DNA of 64,000 bases. Source: Buxus sempervirens. Its lineage: Eukaryota; Streptophyta; Magnoliopsida; Buxales; Buxaceae. The stretch spans positions 1,371,501-1,435,500 of the forward strand of contig OX387195.1 of NCBI GenBank assembly GCA_947561395.2, read 5' to 3'. Below, piece by piece: positions 23,375 to 34,875 of the stretch. The position numbers were made by a program, and so were the translations under genes. The notes beneath the pieces were generated by a model, which worked only from the letters and a program-made list of their open reading frames with translations, ran no database searches and had not been told where the DNA came from. Positions within the stretch are counted from its first letter, which is position 1; each line of letters opens with the position of its first letter.

Positions 23375-25071
23375 TGTCACACCGCGATCTTCGGTCACAT
23401 AAAATAGTATGTTCGCAAAACACCGAAACGTGACTTAAAGATACCAATCTTCACTAATTTATAAAAATAACACAATCTCCAAGATGACAGTAATAATACC
23501 TAATAAAATCCAAGAAAATGTCTTCAACGACCCATCATAACATAAAATCTCAAATTAACAAACCCAACTGAAATAAGACAAATCCTTAATAAAACGACAT
23601 CTAAATCCAAAGATACTAATAATATTAAACTATTAGCCATAAAACTTCAAGAACTTTCACTTTGGCTTCTTCCAACTCTGGTCTTGCAACTGACCTGAAA
23701 TTGTTTATTTCCACAAAGGGGTGAGCTCACAGCCCAGTAAGAAGATTTACTTTAATTTATATGAGCTAATAATGTAAAATCTCTAGTCAATTAAGTTTAA
23801 ACATAACAAATTTCATTCTATGCATAAAACTAATATAATTAGATTTTGCACGATACTTCATGATGTTCCACATTATATTCATTCAACCTAAACATCACAA
23901 TAATTCATTTACATGCACAAGCATTAGTGTCAATTAATTAAGGGAAAATTTCAAATGTGACCGTCTTTTGAAAAGTAAATACAAAAACAGACGTTGAAAA
24001 GTCTTTCCTACCGAAACATGCAACTTTTCAAAACTATTTACCAAGTGGTCCGAAAACACTGTAGCATATTTCGAAGACCCCATTTTGCCCTTCCCTCTTC
24101 GTTCGACTGAAACACCCATCGGTTCATCTTCTCATTTTTGCAAAGCGATTAGGTGCGAAACCATGAGCGATACAACGAACCCAGAGCGACGGCGAGGCTT
24201 GTTCCCAGCGTTGGGCGACAACCGCTGTCATCACTGGCGCCTCCGATTGAGGGGGGTTGACCGACATTGTCATCTCTTTCGTCTCTCGTTTGTAGGAGGT
24301 CACCGGCGCTTGATCTGGTGGAAGCGGTTATAGTGTGCCATTTTCTTCTGTCTGTCGGAAAAGAAAACGGCAGTAGAGAGCCTTCACGAAGCACTTCAGC
24401 CAGAAATTTCCCTTGTTAGAGGTTGTGAGCAAATCTCCTCAAGGTAAGAACCGATTGTCCCTAATCTGTTTGCTTTTTAGAATGAAAATTTTTTGGTCTA
24501 CATTTTTGTTAGGTTTCCATCCATGATGTGGTACATTTCGTTTAGTTATGGATAATCTAACCTTAGTCTCTGAATCGATGCATTTCAAATGCTTGAAGAA
24601 ATTCTCGAATGAATCGGAACGTGAACACCATGTAATTTTGGATATGGTGTTCGTAATGCCCATTTTTTTAATAAAAAAGTTCATTTGAATGGTTGATTCG
24701 ACACACCCATTTTATCTGTATTATTTTCTTTGTGATTGCAAGGATGCTATTGATGGTATGGGAAGATATGTAACATCCTGGATTTGCAGTATCTTACTTA
24801 TTAATGTGGTTTTCCTAATTTCCCATATTTTGTTATTTGTTGTGGTTCATCTTGATTGTTTTATTTGAGTTGTCTAATTTTTGTGGCATTTTATGTGCTG
24901 TTTTACTGTGCTTTATTTCTTGCCATGATAACTGTTGTGAATTAGCTTGGCTTTCTGTGCAAGATTGAGTTTCAATTTATTTTAGGCATATTATATTGGA
25001 TTATTCAATGGTGTGATTGTATGCATTAATTATTTGGCTTGGTGTTTTATTTTGATTTGTTTTGTATTATG

Positions 25072-25351
25072 CATGGTCCGGCTTGTTTTGACTGGATCTG
25101 CTTGGTTATGTTAGGTTGAGGTTGTTTAGATGCTCTTAGTTTGCTCTATGATTAGTCTCTATTATCGTTTACCTATGCATCAGGGCATTCATTTGGAAGC
25201 ATAAAACTCATGGTCCGGCTTGTTTTGAGTGGATCTGCTTGGTTATGTTAGGTTGAGGCTGCTTAGATGCTCTTGGTTTGCTCTGTGATTAGTCTCTATT
25301 ATCGATTACCTGTGCGCCAAGGCATTCATGAGCGTTGGAAGCATAAAACTT
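25072..25351 (+). repeat. About 137-bp tandem duplication inside the left arm
   Basis: Both units contain TGGTCCGGCTTGTTTTGA and TTAGTCTCTATTATCG. The mirror copy is at about 29495-29774 in the right arm. Confidence 0.8.
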
Positions 25352-26199
25352 CTTCCCCTATATTCCTTTGCTCTTGTATGCCTTGTTTCTCTTGTACTTT
25401 TGGTGGTGGTGAGCTTTTTGGGCTGATTGAGAGATTGGGAGCTCGCTTCGATTATTTGTGTTTTTGGTGCTTTTCTCCTTGATGTAAGCTTCAACATTTT
25501 CTTGGATTTATATGTAAATATGGTTAAACAGTGAAGTGTGTTCCGTTTCACTTGATTTTTGGGGAATAGTTTTAGGTTCTTCTACAACTGACTTCTAGTG
25601 TCTTTGGAAGAAATTCCTCAATCCTCTCCTTTGTTTTGTTATACATTCAAGAACCACTTATTTGGAATTTTCTACGAATCACATACAAGTTCTATCTTAA
25701 TTTACTTTATTTATACTACTATTGAAACAACGTAAATAAATTAAACAAGAAGGAAAATGCTTACAATAATAGATAAGTTAGATTTAACATAAAGCAAGAT
25801 TGATGTATCCTTACTTTATTCTTACAAGACGCCGACGAGGTACGAAGCAACGGGTGTCGTTAAAACTGTGCCTTGTGCAATGTTGAGAACATCTATGGTC
25901 CTCGCAAGTTCCCTTATATAGGTCGGTCTTTGAGTATAAAGGATGTTTCTTTTGTGAAATATGCTTGCACAAACATGGGACCCATATCTTTTGTCATATC
26001 TAAGATAAAATTCATATTATTCTATATTTTTATTAACGTATTTTCCTCTCTTTACTATTCAGTTCATATGTTTGATTTTGACCAAGTTGATTAAGGTGCT
26101 CATGGTATAGGTTTGTGTGGGTAGATAATTGATAGCCTAAGTTGTTATTTCGAGTAGTTTATATTAATCATGCATTTGCTCACCTTGTTAACATGTTAT

Positions 26200-26580
26200 A
26201 TGGAGTGCAATATGCCACAACCACCCCGGAGAATTCGTTGTTTTGCTACTTTCATATAGATGGAGAAATAGTTATAGAGCAAGAAAAGTCTGTATCATAC
26301 CTGGGAGGGGGGGGGGGGGAAGTCATTTAGATGGATTCAATATAAGTGGTAATACATAGTACGATCAATTTGTAAGTGATGCTTGTAATTTATTTGAAAT
26401 ATCTCCAGTGGGTTTGTTTATGAAGTACTCCCTTATGTACAATAAGAGTGCATTACTTCCACTTACTGGTACATTCTTCGATTGTCAGGAGGTGGCTGGT
26501 CGGCTAGAGCACATGCAGAAAGAGTTACAAATAATGAGTGATGCATATCGGAGATCATCACTGTTATAAGAGACGCATAT
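26200..26580 (+). pseudogene. Remnant of a MULE transposase N-terminal region (left arm)
   Basis: Open pieces read CYFHIDGEIVIEQEKSVSYL. After the 13-G tract and frame changes they continue as YDQFVSDACNLFEISPVGLF, then KYSLMYNKSALLPLTG. The order (a beta-strand with G-E-I-V, a VSY-GG motif, Y-D-F-V, then S-LLPL) resembles the plant MULE N-terminal domain that precedes the transposase. The catalytic domain is absent. This is a recalled family pattern and was not searched. Confidence 0.4.
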
Positions 26581-27127
26581 GGAGGTTGCAATACTAGAAC
26601 TGATAAAGGTATAGGTGACTGAGATGTTATTACGTGGTTGGAATTTTTTTTTGGATTGATTATATGCGCTTGCTAGTGACCAAGATGAATTCATTTGAAT
26701 TGCAGGTACGTAAAGAGTTGCGATGGAATATATCGGATGTGGAGCAGAGCTTTATGATTGCGACTTTCAGCTACATGTTTCCATGTATTCATTTATGTAA
26801 TTAATGGAGCATATGTATTTGGGATTTTTGTATGGTGATTACCCCAAATGTGGTGGATTGTCAGTTTTTTGTATGACAGTTGTGGTTTTTTCACAAATTG
26901 TAGATGTTCTTTGAATATAAATAAAATTTTTTTGCAACAATTGAAATGACATAAGCGATTACTCAGTTGTCTAAAATTTGTCTGAAATCGATTGCATGCA
27001 ATTTGTCTAAAACGGTTATTTCTCATGTTTCGATTAATGATGTGTCAATAACACATAGGCCTCTGATGATATGAACTCAGAATTTTGAATCGTGAATTAA
27101 TAGATTAATCGTAAAAATATTGGTTAA

Positions 27128-27327
27128 NNNNNNNNNNNNNNNNNNNNNNNNNNNNNNNNNNNNNNNNNNNNNNNNNNNNNNNNNNNNNNNNNNNNNNNNN
27201 NNNNNNNNNNNNNNNNNNNNNNNNNNNNNNNNNNNNNNNNNNNNNNNNNNNNNNNNNNNNNNNNNNNNNNNNNNNNNNNNNNNNNNNNNNNNNNNNNNNN
27301 NNNNNNNNNNNNNNNNNNNNNNNNNNN
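27128..27327. other. Assembly gap, 200 N
   Basis: Exactly 200 unknown bases at the inner end of the left arm. The round size suggests a scaffolding placeholder, not a measured gap. Confidence 0.99.
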
Positions 27328-27717
27328 ATGAACTACTGGGCACATTGCATTCAATGATGACCGATTAATCGTATCTAATTCCCTATTAAACACTATTTTT
27401 TAGATTAATCGAGAAAATCTCGATTAGAATCACAGAGTGTTGTTTTTCTGAGGCTAATTGCAGGATTAACCGTCGATTAATCAGATATTGCCGATGAACA
27501 ACTGGGCGCATGGCATTCAATTAGTACCGATTAATCGTATCTATTTCCCGATTAATCACTATTTTTAAGGTGCGTCGATAATTTGTCGATTAGAGTTACA
27601 GTTGGTTGTTTTTCTGAAGTTCATTGCAGGATTAACACTCGACTAATCGAAATGTGCCGATTAACCACTTCGGCCATTGCATAAAATTACTACTGGATAA
27701 TCATAACAACACCTCGA
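27328..27717. repeat. Spacer of the inverted repeat, about 165-bp tandem units
   Basis: Two and a half units with CGATTAATCGTATCTA, a ...GGCATTCAAT... stretch and TGTTGTTTTTCTGA. They start near 27330, 27494 and 27663. The CGATTAATCG core is itself palindromic. No match to the arms. Confidence 0.7.
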
Positions 27718-30700
27718 TTAACCAATATTTTTACGATTAATCTATTAATTCACGATTCAAAATTCTGAGTTCATATCATCAGAGGCCTATGTGTTATTGA
27801 CACATCATTAATCGAAACATGAGAAATAACCGTTTTAGACAAATTGCATGCAATCGATTTCAGACAAATTTTAGACAACTGAGTAATCGCTTATGTCATT
27901 TCAATTGTTGCAAAAAAATTTTATTTATATTCAAAGAACATCTACAATTTGTGAAAAAACCACAACTGTCATACAAAAAACTGACAATCCACCACATTTG
28001 GGGTAATCACCATACAAAAATCCCAAATACATATGCTCCATTAATTACATAAATGAATACATGGAAACATGTAGCTGAAAGTCGCAATCATAAAGCTCTG
28101 CTCCACATCCGATATATTCCATCGCAACTCTTTACGTACCTGCAATTCAAATGAATTCATCTTGGTCACTAGCAAGCGCATATAATCAATCCAAAAAAAA
28201 ATTCCAACCACGTAATAACATCTCAGTCACCTATACCTTTATCAGCTCTAGTATTGCAACCTCCATATGCGTCTCTTATAACAGTGATGGATCTCCGATA
28301 TGCATCACTCATTATTTGTAACTCTTTCTGCATGTGCTCTAGCCGACCAGCCACTTCCTGACAATCGAAGAATGTACCAGTAAGTGGAAGTAATGCACTC
28401 TTATTGTACATAAGGGAGTACTTCATAAACAAACCCACTGGAGATATTTCAAATAAATTACAAGCATCACTTACAAATTGATCGTACTATGTATTACCAC
28501 TTATATTGAATCCATCTAAATGACTTCCCCCCCCCCCCCTCCCAGGTATGATACAGACTTTTCTTGCTCTATAACTATTTCTCCATCTATATGAAAGTAG
28601 CAAAACAACGAATTCTCCGGGGTGGTTGTGGCATATTGCACTCCATATAACATGTTAACAAGGTGAGCAAATGCATGATTAATATAAACTACTCGAAATA
28701 ACAACTTAGGCTATCAATTATCTACCCACACAAACCTATACCATGAGCACCTTAATCAACTTGGTCAAAATCAAACATATGAACTGAATAGTAAAGAGAG
28801 GAAAATACGTTAATAAAAATATAGAATAATATGAATTTTATCTTAGATATGACAAAAGATATGGGTCCCATGTTTGTGCAAGCATATTTCACAAAAGAAA
28901 CATCCTTTATACTCAAAGACCGACCTATATAAGGGAACTTGCGAGGACCATAGATGTTCTCAACATTGCACAAGGCACAGTTTTAACGACACCCGTTGCT
29001 TCGTACCTCGTCGGCGTCTTGTAAGAATAAAGTAAGGATACATCAATCTTGCTTTATGTTAAATCTAACTTATCTATTATTGTAAGCATTTTCCTTCTTG
29101 TTTAATTTATTTACGTTGTTTCAATAGTAGTATAAATAAAGTAAATTAAGATAGAACTTGTATGTGATTCGTAGAAAATTCCAAATAAGTGGTTCTTGAA
29201 TGTATAACAAAACAAAGGAGAGGATTGAGGAATTTCTTCCAAAGACACTAGAAGTCAGTTGTAGAAGAACCTAAAACTATTCCCCAAAAATCAAGTGAAA
29301 CGGAACACACTTCACTGTTTAACCATATTTACATATAAATCCAAGAAAATGTTGAAGCTTACATCAAGGAGAAAAGCACCAAAAACACAAATAATCGAAG
29401 CGAGCTCCCAATCTCTCAATCAGCCCAAAAAGCTCACCACCACCAAAAGTACAAGAGAAACAAGGCATACAAGAGCAAAGGAATATAGGGGAAGAAGTTT
29501 TATGCTTCCAACGCTCATGAATGCCTTGGCGCACAGGTAATCGATAATAGAGACTAATCACAGAGCAAACCAAGAGCATCTAAGCAGCCTCAACCTAACA
29601 TAACCAAGCAGATCCACTCAAAACAAGCCGGACCATGAGTTTTATGCTTCCAAATGAATGCCCTGATGCATAGGTAAACGATAATAGAGACTAATCATAG
29701 AGCAAACTAAGAGCATCTAAACAACCTCAACCTAACATAACCAAGCAGATCCAGTCAAAACAAGCCGGACCATGCATAATACAAAACAAATCAAAATAAA
29801 ACACCAAGCCAAATAATTAATGCATACAATCACACCATTGAATAATCCAATATAATATGCCTAAAATAAATTGAAACTCAATCTTGCACAGAAAGCCAAG
29901 CTAATTCACAACAGTTATCATGGCAAGAAATAAAGCACAGTAAAACAGCACATAAAATGCCACAAAAATTAGACAACTCAAATAAAACAATCAAGATGAA
30001 CCACAACAAATAACAAAATATGGGAAATTAGGAAAACCACATTAATAAGTAAGATACTGCAAATCCAGGATGTTACATATCTTCCCATACCATCAATAGC
30101 ATCCTTGCAATCACAAAGAAAATAATACAGATAAAATGGGTGTGTCGAATCAACCATTCAAATGAACTTTTTTATTAAAAAAATGGGCATTACGAACACC
30201 ATATCCAAAATTACATGGTGTTCACGTTCCGATTCATTCGAGAATTTCTTCAAGCATTTGAAATGCATCGATTCAGAGACTAAGGTTAGATTATCCATAA
30301 CTAAACGAAATGTACCACATCATGGATGGAAACCTAACAAAAATGTAGACCAAAAAATTTTCATTCTAAAAAGCAAACAGATTAGGGACAATCGGTTCTT
30401 ACCTTGAGGAGATTTGCTCACAACCTCTAACAAGGGAAATTTCTGGCTGAAGTGCTTCGTGAAGGCTCTCTACTGCCGTTTTCTTTTCCGACAGACAGAA
30501 GAAAATGGCACACTATAACCGCTTCCACCAGATCAAGCGCCGGTGACCTCCTACAAACGAGAGACGAAAGAGATGACAATGTCGGTCAACCCCCCTCAAT
30601 CGGAGGCGCCAGTGATGACAGCGGTTGTCGCCCAACGCTGGGAACAAGCCTCGCCGTCGCTCTGGGTTCGTTGTATCGCTCATGGTTTCGCACCTAATCG

Positions 30701-30904
30701 CTTTGCAAAAATGAGAAGATGAATCGATGGGTGTTTCAGTCGAACGAAGAGGGAAGGGCAAAATGGGGTCTTCGAAATATGCTACAGTGTTTTCGGACCA
30801 CTTGGTAAATAGTTTTGAAAAGTTGCATGTTTCGGTAGGAAAGACTTTTCAACGTCTGTTTTTGTATTTACTTTTCAAAAGACGGTCACATTTGAAATTT
30901 TCCC
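27718..30904 (-). repeat. Right arm of the 6.96-kb inverted repeat
   Basis: Reverse complement of 23942-27127. It has one extra base near 28294 and a G/A difference near 30726. The 13-base C tract at 28529-28541 has the same length as the G tract of the left arm. The outer end is GGGAAAATTTCAAATG read on the minus strand. Confidence 0.9.
28230..28645 (-). pseudogene. Remnant of a MULE transposase N-terminal region (right arm)
   Basis: Mirror copy of the remnant in the left arm. With the extra base this copy keeps one longer frame (28223-28438, minus): KYSLMYNKSALLPLTG, then VAGRLEHMQKELQIMSDAYR. No catalytic residues are present. Confidence 0.4.
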
Positions 30905-32191
30905 ATTAATATTAATTATTATTATGAAATACAAATTATGAGGGTCCTTATTCTAATGATTCTCATGTCAAACCTAACCAGAATTTCGATCATGTTCTTG
31001 GATCCCACTTTAATACAGCAGGGATTAGACTCTCATAAACTCCACGTGTACATCGTGGTTTTAGGGGCTTTCAACCCATGGGACACAAGCGCCCAACCTT
31101 ATTTCCTTAAAATTTAGGGACTCACACCCCCAAGAACACCAACTTATCACTAAGATGGTCATCCTTCATGAGTAATCACTAGAATAAAGATATACGGTTA
31201 CGTTATTTATCAATATGTTAATTCCTTATATACGATTGACTACACAGTATCATGATTAGAAATTTTGTCACAATTCTTATGATCTACTATAATCACCCAA
31301 GCTTAAAAGAATACCTTTCTTGAACCAAATAAATTGTAACCAGAGATAACAAATAACTATTGGCTCTTATAAATGATAACAAAACAATTATGGTATAAGC
31401 AATTATAGTATAATCTTTACAATGACAAAATAACTACACTTATAATATGGCAAAACATAGCACAGCATACATTCCACATTGATAGCTAGGCATGTTAGAA
31501 ATTGGAATCAACATTCTATTAAAATGTAAATCCACGTCTGAAATTTCACACCCCCCCCCCCCAAGGTTATATGCAATTAAAATAATGGTATGTGATTGAC
31601 ACCATGAACTAAAAGGTTTGATATGAGTTGACTTTAAGCCATGGCTTGTTAGCCAATTCGGTTATGAGAATGTGGCCAAAGCCTTGCATTAGTTGAAAAT
31701 ATAAATAAAATCCATGGTTACTGTAGCCATGTGACGTTTTTAAGAAAGATATCAGTGATTATGAGTCAATGTGAAAAGTAAGTTATGGTGATTCAATGGG
31801 TTCTGTGATGACAAAAGAGAACCCATGGCATCATTGAATGATTACCATGATCTCACGATAACCTTATGGCCATGATATGTAAAATAGTATTGCACTACAT
31901 AGTCTCATTGACATTAGCATGATTTGGTGAAAAGCAACCACAACCATCCAATTCTCAAGACAACCCTGCAACACTCTTTCACCCTTTTTGTTTTAATATA
32001 TATAAAAGGTGTCCTTTGCCATTAAAGCAATATGGCAACACAAGCAATGTGCACAAGCAAATGAATCACCTAAACAGTAAAAGGTGAATAGTACTAAAAA
32101 GGTGATTCATGTCCATTGCCATTTAAAAGCAATAAAAAGTGATTCACCCACTGTTATTCAACGATTTTGTAAAAGCAATAAAATTTTGATT
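30905..32191. other. S2 LTR sequence between insertions
   Basis: No gene. Includes a C14 tract at about 31549-31562 and loose repeats of GTGATTCA...CCATTGCCATTTAA (32090-32190). The latter continue past the next solo LTR at 34680, which confirms that insertion. Confidence 0.6.
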
Positions 32192-32196
32192 CATGC

Positions 32197-34674
32197 TGTA
32201 ACGCCCCGGATCCGTGTTGTTCATTAAAGATATAACACGTCTCACGGAGGTTAGGCAAGGATCGTTAATCAATTTATGATCGCTGGATAATCATACATCT
32301 ATAACCTGACAAAGTGCACATTTCCATTTATGCAAAATTGTAACATTTAAACTGAACTGGAATCATATGGTTCATCCCCAATTTACTTTAATACATCTCA
32401 ATTAATTCAAGTTCTCAAATTCGAAACAGATAACCTACGAGTCTAAGGAAGGTAATAGTAGTCTTCCTCCCTATATGCCTCAGCAGGATCTACCCCGGTA
32501 ATCGCCTCACCACGAGTATCTGAAAAAATAGAACAACAACAGAGTGAGATACAAATATCTCAGCGAGTAGCACATGCATGCAGAAATAGTTGAATCACAT
32601 TTTAAAACTATGCACCGACAACACTACAATACGTTTAAACAACCAACATCAATGTCCCAAGTTCAAATTAAACAAATCACGTCTCAGTTAAGTACAATAA
32701 CACATCGATTGGTCAATGTCATGACTATCGTTTAGTTGATAAATTAAACATGCCAAGTAGACACTCCACACCTCCATGTACACAGTTCCGGCCTACTCAG
32801 GGTTTCGGATACTCTGAAATGACGGCCTACTTAGGGTTTCGTCATCCAATGCAGGCCTACTCCCCGGGTTTCTGCATTGACAACCAGGCCTACTCAGGGT
32901 TTCTGGCTGCTCTACACCGGTCGTGGCAACACACAAGGCCATGCAATTCCAACAACCAACAATAACATCACATTACTAAGCTTAAACATCTGGATCCAGG
33001 ACAAGCTAGACCAAAACAGTAAACATCGTATAATCTCAATTTCAATATCAAAATAAAACCATTCATTCCACATCATGTAAGAACTCATCACAATTCATCA
33101 CCTGTCCCTCTGGACCAAGCAGTACCTCAAGTACATTCAGTATTTTCTCATTTCCGTAACACAAGTCATATGAAAGTAAAACTCAATCCATTCATATCAA
33201 AGAAAGCCTTTCAATACGTATAAAGTTTCCAACAAGTGAAACCAGAAATACAAGAACTTCTCAATCAAAACAGTGTATAGAACAAGGAAAAGTAACTGGT
33301 AACTCTTACTAGTTTGGTGTCCGGCACAATACTCATAAGTAACCTAAACTCAACTTAAAAACTCTTAAGAGGTTCACTAATTTTTCCTCTAATAATTTCA
33401 TAGGCAAAATGGTTTCTCAGGTTCCTAACCAAGTGAATAGTGAAGTGGTTTAACCCCTAAGTAATGCAAATACTCTTGGTCAAATCAGAAATTCCATTTC
33501 AGTAAGCAAAATAGGTCTGCCGCTCACCTACTGAGGTGGGCGCGAGGTGAGCGCCGGTTGGCGGTGAAGAAACAGTCAAAAATGGATCTGCCGCTCACCC
33601 GACGCTAGGTGAGTGTGAGGTGGGCGCGAGATGGGCGTGAGGTTCGCGCGAGATGGGCGCATCGTTTTCCGCTGAGCGGCAGCCGGGCGCGAGATGAGCG
33701 GTGGGTCGTTGTTAACGGGGCGCCTACCTCTGAGGTGAGCACCGGTGAGCGCGAGGTGAGCGGATACCCCCTGTGGTTTTCATTTCTCTGTTATTTTGAG
33801 ATCTACATGACTGGCCGGTTTGTGAACCTCTGTAATGGTTCTACTACACTCCTAATACTCCCAGAAAACTTTCCAACCATATTTGGAATTAATCTAAACA
33901 CTTTCATTTTCAAATATAAATTAAATCCGGAGACTCTGTTCATGTAACTTCCCGAAAACCAAAAAAAACCAGAAAACTCCTACTATCACTTAACATATAA
34001 ACCATGCATCAGGATAATCTCGATAGAAACATAAAACACAAATCCCAGTTGTAAATCAGTGCTACTCACCTGAGTGCGCTTATTCCCGAATGGTAAAACC
34101 TCGGCCGATCACTTCTCCGGCCACGCACGCGAATGAAAAACCTACCGAAACAAATCTTCTCGAGCAGAGACAAATAACCCACTGAACTTCAGCTCCGAAC
34201 TCCTTCTTCCAGCACTTGCGATTTATGGTTCTTCACGAACAGAAGCCCTAGTCGCCACTCCAGCCGAAATCGCGAGTTCTCCTGATGTCCAGACTTAACG
34301 AAAATGTTTCCGTAAGTATACGCGTATTTCGTTTAAAACCAAAAACCCTACTTTCACTTATTTGCTCATTTAACATTTACCTTGCGAGATGTATACGCCG
34401 GTGGATCAACCCTTTTAACCCCTTGATCCTATGCATGCTCGCCCACCGAAGATACTACATATTCAGCATCTATTCGCGTTAATAATCACATAACTATACT
34501 TTAATAATACCAATGATAATACTACGATTTTTCGGAAAAATGGCTATATAACGCCTGTACATACGAGTATGGGCTAAGCCCTCAAACCACAAAATAACCT
34601 GATAAACACAGTTTATACATCAGAATAAATAACTAAATAAATAAATAAATACTCACAAAATTCAGGGTCTTACA
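32197..34674 (-). mobile_element. Solo LTR (S3), 2478 bp, target duplication CATGC
   Basis: Seen: starts TGTAACGCCCCGG, ends CAGGGTCTTACA, flanked by perfect CATGC (32192-32196 and 34675-34679). On the minus strand it starts TGTAAGACCCTG, a common Tekay/Del-type gypsy LTR start. The host motif GATTCATG.CCATTGCC is restored when it is removed. Inside are repeated CCTACTCAGGGTTTC units (32790-32905) and a GC-rich block of AGGTGAGCG/GCTCACC motifs (33520-33765). The 112- and 65-codon plus frames are repeat or chance frames. Confidence 0.9.
33520..33765. repeat. GC-rich AGGTGAGCG / CGCTCACCT repeat block
   Basis: Many short units of GAGGTGAGCG, GAGATGGGCG and their complement CCGCTCACC, so local hairpins can form. 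Base composition is unlike the AT-rich surroundings. Confidence 0.7.
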
Positions 34675-34875
34675 CATGCCCATTGCCATTTAACGATCAC
34701 GTAAACAATAAAAAAAAAATTGAGTCATGACCTTCTCATTCAACGAGTATAGCCATATATATACTTCATGAATTAACTATTATAAACACCACAAGATAAA
34801 ATTTGACTAGGCTTTAATATTTAAATAAACATCACAAACAAAAGATTAAATCCCACAATGATTTAACAAGCATGC

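Larger units (their letters stand above)
23942..27127 (+). repeat. Left arm of a 6.96-kb inverted repeat (MULE/foldback-like)
   Basis: Seen: 3186 bp complementary to 27718-30904, with only one indel and very few substitutions noticed. The outer end starts GGGAAAATTTCAAATGTGAC. Positions pair as x + y = 54846 in the outer part and 54845 in the inner part, which places the single indel near 26552. Contents: a GC-richer leader-like stretch (24085-24440) ending in a CAAGGTAAG donor-like site; a 137-bp tandem duplication (25072-25351); and a MULE N-terminal-like coding remnant. The flanking 9-mers are ATTAATTAA and ATTAATATT (6 of 9 alike), so a 9-bp target duplication is possible but unproven. 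Confidence 0.9.

Noticed and set aside
24085-24394. Paired frames of 82 and 81 codons, mirrored at 30452-30761
   Set aside because: They overlap antisense to each other. The region looks like a leader, and duplication by the inverted repeat is not evidence of coding.
23933-30913. Nine-base target duplication of the inverted repeat
   Set aside because: The flanking 9-mers share only six of nine bases in AT-rich DNA, so I did not claim it as proof of transposition.
33609-33947. 112-codon plus frame
   Set aside because: Starts inside the GC-rich GGTGAGCG repeat block of a solo LTR; composition driven by the repeat.
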